Source: Candidatus Aenigmatarchaeota archaeon
GTDB taxonomy: Archaea > Aenigmatarchaeota > Aenigmatarchaeia > GW2011-AR5 > WALA01
Length of the DNA stretch: 5,684 nucleotides
Assembly (NCBI GenBank): GCA_015522745.1
Contig: WALQ01000004.1
Location: 1 to 5,684, forward strand
Direction of reading: 5' to 3'
Shown: one piece after another, positions 1 to 5,160 of the stretch
How the letters are laid out: each line of letters starts with the position of its first letter
How positions within the stretch are numbered: the stretch's first letter is position 1
Notes under the pieces: model-generated
Database searches by the model: none
What the model was told of the DNA's origin: nothing
The model's input: only the letters and a program-made list of their open reading frames with translations
Position numbers and translations under genes: made by a program

Positions 1-2
1 GA

Positions 3-179
3 TTACTTCTTTCTCGACTCCTTTCGCTTGAGCCTGAGATTTTTCGAGCCGCACTTCGGGCACTTGATCTTTCCAGCCCTGACTTTGGCTGGGTCAGCCC
101 TTATCTTTGTTTTACAATTTTTACATATGAACACGTTTTCGTAGAGCCTTTTCGCAATGAAATCTGGCATTTTCTGCAT
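3..179 (-). CDS. L40e-like ribosomal zinc-ribbon protein (large subunit)
   Basis: This is a 58-residue basic protein too short for routine ORF calling. It has four cysteines in two CxxC knuckles (C19/C22 and C40/C43) and a Lys/Arg-rich tail (SKNLRLKRKESRKK). The order RLY..VFICKNC, then KCPKCGSKNLR, then KRKESR follows the archaeal/eukaryotic L40e plan, a zinc-binding protein of the 50S subunit. The spacing between knuckles is 17 residues, whereas L40e proteins I know have about 10, so the assignment is good but not certain; another small ribosomal zinc ribbon is possible. The ATG at 179 is chosen because AGGTGA (minus strand, 190-185) sits 5 nt upstream. A second in-frame ATG at 170 would give 55 residues but is too far from that site. 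It starts 14 nt after the Fap7-like gene and is surely cotranscribed with it. The stop is two bases inside the window edge, so the gene is complete. Confidence 0.78.
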   Translation of the reverse strand: MQKMPDFIAKRLYENVFICKNCKTKIRADPAKVRAGKIKCPKCGSKNLRLKRKESRKK

Positions 180-184
180 TTAAC

Positions 185-190
185 TCACCT
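185..190 (-). promoter_or_regulatory. Ribosome binding site of the L40e-like gene
   Basis: AGGTGA on the minus strand lies 5 nt before the ATG at 179 and inside the 14-nt gap after the preceding gene. It decides the start codon in favour of 179 over the ATG at 170, and shows that the downstream gene of this operon is translated by a Shine-Dalgarno mechanism. Confidence 0.7.
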
Positions 191-193
191 ATC

Positions 194-715
194 TCAACAT
201 TTATTGGACTTAATCTTTTTAAGCGTTTCCACGTCGTCTGTGCTGAGACATGCCGAGTACTTTTTCATCCAATCGACTTTGTCAGCATGGCCGCTCATTA
301 TCTTTTCAGCGCACTCCACTGGGATCGCATTTGTTGTGTCAATGTCCATTCCGTTTGCTTCAACAGATATCACGTCGAGAATTTCCGCCATTACGTTTTC
401 GGCGATTTTCCTTTCGTTCCATTTGCGCCTCTCGAGACGTTCAATGAGCTCTTTTGGGTCGCATCTTAGGACGACTGTCATCTCCGATCGTTTGATGAAA
501 TGCGCCAGGTGCCCCTCGACTATCGCGTCTCCGAAGTCGAGCTCCTCAAGCAGCTTTGTGTTGATGCTGTAGCTTTCGTATGCGGGGTCGTATTCAACGT
601 CAAGATGCTTCTTTATGTAGTCGTTCAGGTGGACAACGCTTCGCTTTGTCAGCTTGGCGAGCTCCTCCGCGACGGACGTTTTTCCCGTGCCGGGAGTTCC
701 CGTGATGATAATCAT
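194..715 (-). CDS. Fap7/AK6-family adenylate kinase (ribosome assembly NTPase)
   Basis: A 173-residue P-loop NMP kinase of the AK6/Fap7 family. In eukaryotes this family acts in late small-subunit maturation with ribosomal protein uS11, and its members show adenylate kinase and ATPase activity. Visible landmarks are the Walker A loop GTPGTGKTS at residues 6-14 (Lys12), the archaeal-type Walker B region IVEGHLAH at 65-72, the LRCDP strand at 83-87, and the lid/helix block RRKWNERKIAENVMAEILDV at 96-115 followed by EA. An upstream in-frame GTG at 730 would add five residues (start LISF), but it has no ribosome binding site. The ATG at 715 puts the P-loop strand at the N-terminus, as is normal. 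No Shine-Dalgarno precedes 715, and a TATA-like box lies about 23 bases upstream, so a leaderless mRNA is likely. It is followed by the L40e-like gene and divergent from pyrG. Confidence 0.9.
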   Translation of the reverse strand: MIIITGTPGTGKTSVAEELAKLTKRSVVHLNDYIKKHLDVEYDPAYESYSINTKLLEELDFGDAIVEGHLAHFIKRSEMTVVLRCDPKELIERLERRKWNERKIAENVMAEILDVISVEANGMDIDTTNAIPVECAEKIMSGHADKVDWMKKYSACLSTDDVETLKKIKSNKC

Positions 716-732
716 AAAAGAAATGAGCACAC

Positions 733-743
733 AATAAATAAAA
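733..743 (-). promoter_or_regulatory. TATA-like box for the Fap7-L40e operon
   Basis: The minus strand reads TTTTATTTATT, centred about 23 bases upstream of the ATG at 715. Archaeal TATA boxes are centred about 25 bases before the transcription start. Initiation would therefore fall at or within a few bases of the start codon, which fits the lack of a ribosome binding site. This is inferred from spacing and composition only. Confidence 0.5.
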
Positions 744-809
744 GCCTTAAGGAAATATAATTTTCTCCAATATTTTTAAAATTATCACACCATGAGTTCT
801 GAAGATTAT

Positions 810-818
810 TTTAAATAT
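810..818 (+). promoter_or_regulatory. TATA-like box for pyrG
   Basis: TTTAAATAT follows purine-rich GAAGA (801-805), which could be part of a TFB recognition element. Spacing predicts a transcription start near 838-842 and a leader of about 15 nt that just includes the pyrG ribosome binding site. The in-frame ATG at 817 overlaps this box and cannot be the start. Confidence 0.5.
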
Positions 819-844
819 GTTCGTTCTGATTTATTTCCATAATT

Positions 845-851
845 GGTGGTG
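845..851 (+). promoter_or_regulatory. Ribosome binding site of pyrG
   Basis: GGTGGTG ends 4 nt before the ATG at 856. It matches the CACC-type anti-Shine-Dalgarno of archaeal 16S rRNA and fixes the start at 856 rather than 817. Confidence 0.65.
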
Positions 852-855
852 CGAG

Positions 856-2535
856 ATGAAATTCGTTTTTGTCTATGGCGGTGTGATAAGCGGTGTTGGA
901 AAGGGGATAATTTCCTCATCAATTGCAAAAATACTTTCTAAGACGGGGCTAAATGTCACGTGCGTCAAGATAGACCCTTACATAAACTTCGACGCCGGAA
1001 CCATGAATCCCATAGAGCACGGGGAAGTGTTTGTCACGTATGACGGCGGTGAAACAGACCAAGACCTCGGAAACTACGAGCGATTTTTGAACAAGGACAT
1101 ATCGAGAAAGAACAACATAACCACGGGGCAAATTTACAAGAAGATAATTGACGACGAGCGCTCAGGAAAGTACCTTGGAAAGACGGTTGAGTTCATTCCG
1201 CACGTGCCGAATGAGATAGTCAGGCGCATAATGGAATGCGCCCGCGGATACGACGTTGCCGTCGTTGAGATAGGCGGGACCATAGGCGATTTCGAAAACA
1301 TACCGTTCCTGTTCGCGGCAAAGAAAATTGAGCTCATGAACAACGATGTTGTCCACGTTCTCGTCACGTACCTCCCCATACCGCGCATACTCGGCGAAAT
1401 GAAGACGAAGCCGACACAGCACGCCATAATGAACTTGAACTCGTACGGGATCGTTCCGGATTTCATAGTCACTCGGTCGGAGCGCGATGTGGACGACAGG
1501 CGTAAGGAGAAAATTTCGAAGTACTCGAACATAAAGTTTGACCACATAATATCGTCTCCGAACCTGGACACTATATACGAAGTCCCGCTGAAACTTCTTG
1601 AGCAGGATATGGACAAGAAGCTCCTGCGCGCGCTAAAGCTCGACGAGCGCCCGTCTGATTGGAGCTCGTGGAGGTTGCTTGTTGACAACATACATCACCC
1701 GAAAAAGACGGTGGACGTTGCCATAGTCGGAAAGTATATAGGCACGGGGTCTTTCGTTCTCTACGACTCGTACATTTCCGTGAAGGAGGCGCTTGTCCAC
1801 GCTGGCGCGAAACTCGGTGTTGGAGTCAACATACATTGGATAAACTCACGCGACTACTCAGTTGATTCTTTGAAGGGAGTTGATGGAATAATTGTGCCGG
1901 GCGGATTCGGTTCGAGTGGTGTCGAAGGAAAGATATTTGCCATTAAGTTCGCCCGTGAGAATGACGTCCCTTACTTGGGGCTGTGCTACGGAATGCAGCT
2001 TGCCGTGGTTGAATACGCCCGCAACATTTTGGGTTGGGGCGCCCACACAACCGAGATAAAGCAAACGAGCCACCCGGTCATAGACATACTTCCAGAGCAA
2101 AAGGAGCTCATAAAGAACGAAAAGTACGGGGGCACCATGCGCCTTGGTGAGTACGCGGCAGTGCTCGCGCGCGATTCGCTCGTGTACAAACTTTACGAAA
2201 GCAGCGGGCGCATCGAGGAGGCCAAGGAGAAAATCAAGTCGTACGAACCGTTCCGCATCGGAAACGTGCGCCCGGATGACATTGTGGTATTTGAAAAGCA
2301 CCGCCACAGGTACGAAGTGAACCCGAAGTACGTTGACGACTTGGCAGGCGCGGGACTCAAGATTTCCGGAATTCACAGGCGCGCGGACGGCATAAATCTC
2401 GTGGAGTTCATCGAACTTCCGAAGAACAGGTTCTTCGTGGCGACTCAGGCGCATCCTGAGCTCAAGTCAAGATTCGAAAACCCGGCACCGTTGTTCGTTG
2501 GATTCGTGAAAGCGTGCGCTGATAAGAAAAATTGA
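856..2535 (+). CDS. pyrG: CTP synthase, glutamine-hydrolysing
   Basis: PyrG converts UTP, ATP and glutamine to CTP in the cytoplasm, the last step of de novo CTP formation. The 559-residue protein has the amidoligase domain first: GGVISGVGKGI P-loop (8-18, Lys16), KIDPYINFDAGTMNP (38-52), Mg-site acidic residues expected at D70 and E138 (EIGGTIGD), and GEMKTKPTQH (180-189). The class I glutamine amidotransferase domain follows from about 285: oxyanion loop PGGFG (348-352), nucleophile C377 in LGLCYGMQ, GGTMRLG (425-431), HRHRYEVN (482-489), and catalytic H533/E535 in QAHPE. It is longer than the usual 530-545. Extra residues lie near 449-477 and around 295-302. The lid segment reads GFGSSGVEG where E. 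coli has GFGYRGVEG, so the Arg is replaced by Ser354. All catalytic residues I can check are present. Start chosen by GGTGGTG upstream. Confidence 0.97.
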   Translation: MKFVFVYGGVISGVGKGIISSSIAKILSKTGLNVTCVKIDPYINFDAGTMNPIEHGEVFVTYDGGETDQDLGNYERFLNKDISRKNNITTGQIYKKIIDDERSGKYLGKTVEFIPHVPNEIVRRIMECARGYDVAVVEIGGTIGDFENIPFLFAAKKIELMNNDVVHVLVTYLPIPRILGEMKTKPTQHAIMNLNSYGIVPDFIVTRSERDVDDRRKEKISKYSNIKFDHIISSPNLDTIYEVPLKLLEQDMDKKLLRALKLDERPSDWSSWRLLVDNIHHPKKTVDVAIVGKYIGTGSFVLYDSYISVKEALVHAGAKLGVGVNIHWINSRDYSVDSLKGVDGIIVPGGFGSSGVEGKIFAIKFARENDVPYLGLCYGMQLAVVEYARNILGWGAHTTEIKQTSHPVIDILPEQKELIKNEKYGGTMRLGEYAAVLARDSLVYKLYESSGRIEEAKEKIKSYEPFRIGNVRPDDIVVFEKHRHRYEVNPKYVDDLAGAGLKISGIHRRADGINLVEFIELPKNRFFVATQAHPELKSRFENPAPLFVGFVKACADKKN

Positions 2536-2566
2536 TTGAAATCAATCAAAAATAAAAATTGAAAAA
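2532..2566 (-). terminator. Terminator region between convergent pyrG and zinc-ribbon gene
   Basis: TTGATTG-AAAT-CAATCAA (2532-2549) is a 7-bp stem with a 4-nt loop overlapping the pyrG stop. Just after the minus-strand stop (2568) the minus strand has three T5 runs (2562-2566, 2554-2558, 2548-2552), the usual archaeal intrinsic termination signal. The plus strand has no T-run here. PyrG transcripts probably end in the T-rich stretch at 2607-2620, inside the opposing gene. Confidence 0.55.
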
Positions 2567-2567
2567 T

Positions 2568-2783
2568 TCAGAACTCTCTTCCGCAGAGAACGCAGAAAAG
2601 TATGCCCTTTTTCTTGTTTTCAACAAGTCGACCCTGTTTGCAGTACGGACAATGAACTATCTTACCCTGTCTTATCTGTCTCAAATACTTTCTTCTAAGA
2701 AGTAGCTTTTTCTGTTTTGTCGACATACGTTTAGACTTTTTTGTCGCTGTCTTTGTTGACACTTTTAACTTTGCATTTGTCAT
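2568..2783 (-). CDS. Small basic zinc-ribbon protein, function unknown
   Basis: A 71-residue protein I do not recognise. Residues 1-44 are strongly basic and without acidic residues (about half Lys, Arg, Ser or Thr; RRKYLRQIRQ at 30-39), suited to binding RNA or DNA. Residues 45-67 form one zinc ribbon, CPYC-x15-CVLC, ending GREF. The ribbon loosely resembles those of S27e/S27ae/L37ae ribosomal proteins and transcription factors, but it lacks their other signatures, so no name is given. The ATG at 2783 is preceded by GGGGTG (minus, 2796-2791), 7 nt away; a TTG at 2798 in the same frame would overlap that site and is rejected. The gene is alone, converges on pyrG, and has a long structured leader. 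It is visibly more A/T-rich than pyrG. A real gene is supported by the paired cysteines, start signal, promoter and terminator. Confidence 0.75.
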   Translation of the reverse strand: MTNAKLKVSTKTATKKSKRMSTKQKKLLLRRKYLRQIRQGKIVHCPYCKQGRLVENKKKGILFCVLCGREF

Positions 2784-2790
2784 ATTCCTA

Positions 2791-2796
2791 CACCCC
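2791..2796 (-). promoter_or_regulatory. Ribosome binding site of the zinc-ribbon gene
   Basis: GGGGTG on the minus strand lies 7 nt before the ATG at 2783. It overlaps the alternative TTG at 2798 by position and so argues for the ATG. Confidence 0.5.
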
Positions 2797-2813
2797 AATT
2801 AAGATGTTATTAT

Positions 2814-2839
2814 CAAGAGATAACTAATTAGCTCTCTTG
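2814..2839 (-). other. Leader hairpin upstream of the zinc-ribbon gene
   Basis: CAAGAGA (2814-2820) and TCTCTTG (2833-2839) are perfect inverted repeats. TAA/TTA can add three inner pairs past a 2-nt bulge, leaving a 4-nt loop. If transcription starts near 2853, this hairpin is in the 5' untranslated region about 30 nt before the start codon. It could equally be a protein-binding site in DNA. Confidence 0.5.
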
Positions 2840-2866
2840 TCACACACCCTTATCTAACTTAATTAG
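2821..2866. repeat. Paired TAACT(T)AATTAG boxes
   Basis: TAACTAATTAG at 2821-2831 and TAACTTAATTAG at 2855-2866 are direct copies differing by one inserted T, with starts 34 bases apart (about three helical turns). They flank the predicted transcription start of the zinc-ribbon gene. Their role as regulator sites is inference from position and repetition. Confidence 0.45.
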
Positions 2867-2874
2867 GCGGAGAG

Positions 2875-2884
2875 ATATTTAAAG
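2875..2884 (-). promoter_or_regulatory. TATA-like box for the zinc-ribbon gene
   Basis: The minus strand reads CTTTAAATAT, predicting a start near 2853 and a leader of about 70 nt. It begins 5 bp after the 28-bp palindrome. The palindrome's own A/T core is a competing TATA candidate that would give a still longer leader. Confidence 0.45.
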
Positions 2885-2889
2885 ATTTG

Positions 2890-2917
2890 TATTCTGTAAA
2901 ATATATTTTACAGAATA
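2890..2917. repeat. Perfect 28-bp palindrome
   Basis: The left half is TATTCTGTAAAATA (2890-2903) and the right half, 2904-2917, is its exact reverse complement. The palindrome has no spacer. It lies 3' of cdc48 and directly upstream of the TATA-like box of the zinc-ribbon gene. It could be an operator for a dimeric regulator, a second terminator hairpin for cdc48, or both. Confidence 0.85.
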
Positions 2918-2920
2918 AAT

Positions 2921-2940
2921 AAAAAGGGGATTTCACCCTT
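2921..2940 (-). terminator. Intrinsic terminator of the hsp20-cdc48 operon
   Basis: On the minus strand the last two bases of the cdc48 stop codon begin AAGGG, followed by TGAAATC and CCCTT, then a T-run (TTTTTATTT including the next bases). A 5-bp stem with three G-C pairs and a T5 tract is a reasonable archaeal terminator. It overlaps the stop codon. Confidence 0.6.
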
Positions 2941-5092
2941 AAAATTTGTTCTTGTACTCCATGTATCTCTTCAAATCGCTCTCACTGACACTTTTTTTGA
3001 CTTTTTCCAACGCTTCGTTGAGGTGTTTCATTTTTACCTCTTTTGCATCCATGCTTTCCCTGAGTGCAATCAATCCGGCCTCCTTGCAGAGCGCTGCTAT
3101 ATCGGCACCAGTGTAGCCCTCTGTCTTCTCGACAAGATCGTCCAAGTTTACATTGTTCGCCAATGGCATTTTCTTCGTGTGGATTTCAAGGATTTTCTTT
3201 CTCTGTTCCTTGTTTGGCATTCCTATGTAAATGAGCTTATCGAATCGTCCTGGCCTGAGAAGAGCTGGGTCTATGATGTCCGGCCTGTTCGTCGCGCCAA
3301 TGACAACAACTTTCTCTAACTTCTCTATGCCATCGAGCTCGGCAAGTATTTGATTCACTACGCTTTCCGTCACATGACTTCCACCGAACATTCCACGCTT
3401 CGGTGCAATGGCGTCGAGTTCATCGAAGAATATCACACAAGGCGCTACTTGCTTCGCTTTTTTGAAAATTTCGCGTATTGCCTTCTCGGATTCACCAACC
3501 CACTTTGAGAATATTTCTGGTCCCTTTATCGCGATGAAGTTTGCGCCCGTCTCGTTCGCGACAGCCTTCGCAAGAAGCGTCTTACCACATCCAGGCGGAC
3601 CGTACAAAAGTACGCCCCTCGGTGGCTCTATGCCTATTCTTTTGAATGCCTTTCCGTGATTGAGCGGCCATTCTACGGCTTCTCGTATTTCTTGTTTCGC
3701 CTCGTCGAGACCACCTATGTCCTCCCACCTGACCTTCGGAGTCTCAACTATCACTTCGCGCATCGCCGATGGTTCCACTTCTATGAGCGCCTTCACGAAA
3801 TCGTCACGTGTAACCTCGAGCTTCTTGAGTATATCCGACGATATCTTTCCCTCGACGTTTTCTATGTCCGGGAGTATTCTTCTCATTGCTTTGAGAGCAG
3901 CCTCTTTGCACAGAACTTCTATGTCCGCACCTGTGAAACCGCGCGTGACTTCGGCGAGCTCATCTAAGTCGACATCGCTTGCCAGCGGCATTCCGCGTGT
4001 GTGTATCATGAATATTTCCTTGCGTCCTTCCTTGTTCGGAACTCCTATGGCTATCTCGCGGTCGAACCTTCCAGGGCGTCGCAACGCAGGATCTATGTCG
4101 TTCGGACGGTTTGTCGCTGCTATGACTATGACCTGCCCGCGTCCCTTGAGTCCGTCCATTAGTGTGAGCAATTGCGAAACGACCCTCCGTTCAACATCTC
4201 CGCCTATGCTTTCGCGTTTCGGCGCTATGGAATCTATTTCGTCTATGAAGATTATGGACGGCGCGTTCTTCTCCGCCTTCTCGAAGACATCTCTTAATTG
4301 TTTCTCTGACTCACCATAGTACTTGCTCATTATTTCAGGTCCGTTTATGAGGTAAAAGTTCGAATCCGTCTCGTTCGCGACAGCCTTCGCAAGAAGCGTT
4401 TTACCGCATCCCGGCGGTCCGTACAACAGCACGCCTTTCGGTGGCTCTATGCCAAGGCGCTCAAAAAGTTCCGGATGCTTCAGCGGGAGCTCAACCATCT
4501 CGCGAATCTTGTAAATCGCGTTTTTCAACCCCCCAATATCTTCGTACCTGACGGAAGGCGTCTTTCTCTTGCTTTCGACCACGGATTCGCTGACCATGAC
4601 GTTTGTTTCATCTGTGACAATAGATATGCCTTTCGGGCGAACTGATGTTATAATATAATACAATCTCCTTCCTAGAATATCCACCATGACTTTCATTCCA
4701 TCTATGACTGGCTTGTCAATAAGGCGCTCTTTGAAGAATTCTTCAACATCTCCTGAGAGCATTATCTTTTCCGTCGGAGATAATTCGATTGATTTAGCCT
4801 CGTTGATGTTTTCGACCTTTTCTATCGTCACCTCATCTCCGAGCTTCACACCCGCGTTTACGCGCGTGACCCCATCCATTCTGATTATTCCAAGGTCCTC
4901 ATCGTTTCCGCGAAGCCTCATGACTATTGTAGGAACATTCTCTCTTCCCTTCACTCTCACGACGTCGCCGGAGCGAAGGCCGAGCTCGGACATCACATCG
5001 CTTCCGATGCGCACGATTCCTTTTCCTACATCTATTTTGTACGACTCGGCGACCTTAAGCACGACGTCCTTCTTTTCATTCTTTTCAGCCAT
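2939..5092 (-). CDS. Cdc48/VAT-type AAA+ unfoldase (archaeal p97)
   Basis: A 717-residue cytoplasmic AAA+ unfoldase that would form hexamers and thread proteins through a central pore, often for the proteasome. Order of domains: Cdc48 N-domain, double-psi barrel then second subdomain (about 10-170); D1 (about 181-440) with Walker A GPPGCGKT 225-232, pore loop KYYG 257-260, Walker B IIFIDEID 280-287, sensor TNRPN 327-331 and arginine-finger motif RRPGRFD 338-344; D2 (about 454-690) with Walker A GPPGCGKT 498-505, pore loop KWVG 530-533, Walker B VIFFDELD 553-560, TNRPD and LRPGRFD 612-618. All ATPase residues are intact in both rings. The tail ends YMEYKNKF and has no obvious hydrophobic-Tyr-X proteasome-docking motif. 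ATG 5092 is preceded by GAGGTGAT; the in-frame start at 5146 (an 18-residue Phe-rich extension) is rejected. It is second in an operon after hsp20. Confidence 0.97.
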   Translation of the reverse strand: MAEKNEKKDVVLKVAESYKIDVGKGIVRIGSDVMSELGLRSGDVVRVKGRENVPTIVMRLRGNDEDLGIIRMDGVTRVNAGVKLGDEVTIEKVENINEAKSIELSPTEKIMLSGDVEEFFKERLIDKPVIDGMKVMVDILGRRLYYIITSVRPKGISIVTDETNVMVSESVVESKRKTPSVRYEDIGGLKNAIYKIREMVELPLKHPELFERLGIEPPKGVLLYGPPGCGKTLLAKAVANETDSNFYLINGPEIMSKYYGESEKQLRDVFEKAEKNAPSIIFIDEIDSIAPKRESIGGDVERRVVSQLLTLMDGLKGRGQVIVIAATNRPNDIDPALRRPGRFDREIAIGVPNKEGRKEIFMIHTRGMPLASDVDLDELAEVTRGFTGADIEVLCKEAALKAMRRILPDIENVEGKISSDILKKLEVTRDDFVKALIEVEPSAMREVIVETPKVRWEDIGGLDEAKQEIREAVEWPLNHGKAFKRIGIEPPRGVLLYGPPGCGKTLLAKAVANETGANFIAIKGPEIFSKWVGESEKAIREIFKKAKQVAPCVIFFDELDAIAPKRGMFGGSHVTESVVNQILAELDGIEKLEKVVVIGATNRPDIIDPALLRPGRFDKLIYIGMPNKEQRKKILEIHTKKMPLANNVNLDDLVEKTEGYTGADIAALCKEAGLIALRESMDAKEVKMKHLNEALEKVKKSVSESDLKRYMEYKNKF
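3547..3580. repeat. 34-bp repeat copy in the D2 Walker A region of cdc48
   Basis: Bases 3547-3580 are identical to 4366-4399. The copies encode the TLLAKAVANET part after the P-loop in D2 and D1. Similarity continues with about eight differences through the P-loop to GIEPP. Repeated protein modules explain the amino-acid match, but identity at silent positions is more than expected for ancient paralogous domains. Confidence 0.85.
4366..4399. repeat. 34-bp repeat copy in the D1 Walker A region of cdc48
   Basis: This is the partner of 3547-3580, identical over 34 bases. It lies in the first ATPase module of the same gene, about 819 bp away. Confidence 0.85.
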
Positions 5093-5096
5093 AAAT

Positions 5097-5104
5097 ATCA
5101 CCTC
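5097..5104 (-). promoter_or_regulatory. Ribosome binding site of cdc48
   Basis: GAGGTGAT on the minus strand, 4 nt before the ATG at 5092, is close to a full complement of the archaeal 16S rRNA tail. It fixes the start and predicts strong translation. Confidence 0.85.
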
Positions 5105-5112
5105 TTTTTGAA

Positions 5113-5132
5113 CTTTTTCAAAATTGAAAAAG
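5113..5132 (-). other. Intergenic hairpin between hsp20 and cdc48
   Basis: CTTTTTCAA and TTGAAAAAG are perfect inverted repeats separated by two bases. On the minus strand the hairpin follows a T-rich tract (TTTCTTTTCC) and ends 8 nt before the cdc48 ribosome binding site. It may be a partial terminator or processing site that sets the hsp20:cdc48 ratio. No convincing TATA box is seen in the 68-nt gap. Confidence 0.5.
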
Positions 5133-5160
5133 GAAAAGAAATTCAATTACTTGTGTGTGA

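Noticed and set aside
745..752. CCTTAAGG 8-bp palindrome in the divergent promoter region
   Set aside because: It is too short to be significant alone and has no second copy nearby.
790..830. C/D-box-like small RNA (two TCTGA motifs near an ATGAG)
   Set aside because: The C-box match is poor and no C'/D' arrangement or terminal stem is visible. The stretch is better explained as the pyrG promoter.
817..855. 13-residue N-terminal extension of PyrG
   Set aside because: The ATG at 817 overlaps the TATA-like box and has no ribosome binding site. The family starts at MKFVFVYGG.
1134..1691. Long open frame (185 codons) on the minus strand inside pyrG
   Set aside because: It is antisense to unmistakable CTP synthase sequence. 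Its translation is Ser/Arg-rich low-complexity with no domain, as expected for a shadow frame.
1858..2454. Long open frame (198 codons) on the minus strand inside pyrG
   Set aside because: Antisense shadow of the amidotransferase domain. It has no ribosome binding site or recognisable motif.
2611..2626. CTTGTT-TTC-AACAAG hairpin as the pyrG terminator
   Set aside because: It lies inside the opposing zinc-ribbon coding sequence and is not followed by a plus-strand T-run. The T-rich bases just before it may still stop transcription.
3660..4319. Open frame of 219 codons on the plus strand inside cdc48
   Set aside because: Antisense to conserved D1 sequence. The product is Ser-rich with no family features.
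5093..5146. 18-residue N-terminal extension of Cdc48 (MNFFSFFNFEK...)
   Set aside because: It would translate through the hairpin and the strong GAGGTGAT site. The ATG at 5092 has ideal spacing and begins the expected N-domain.
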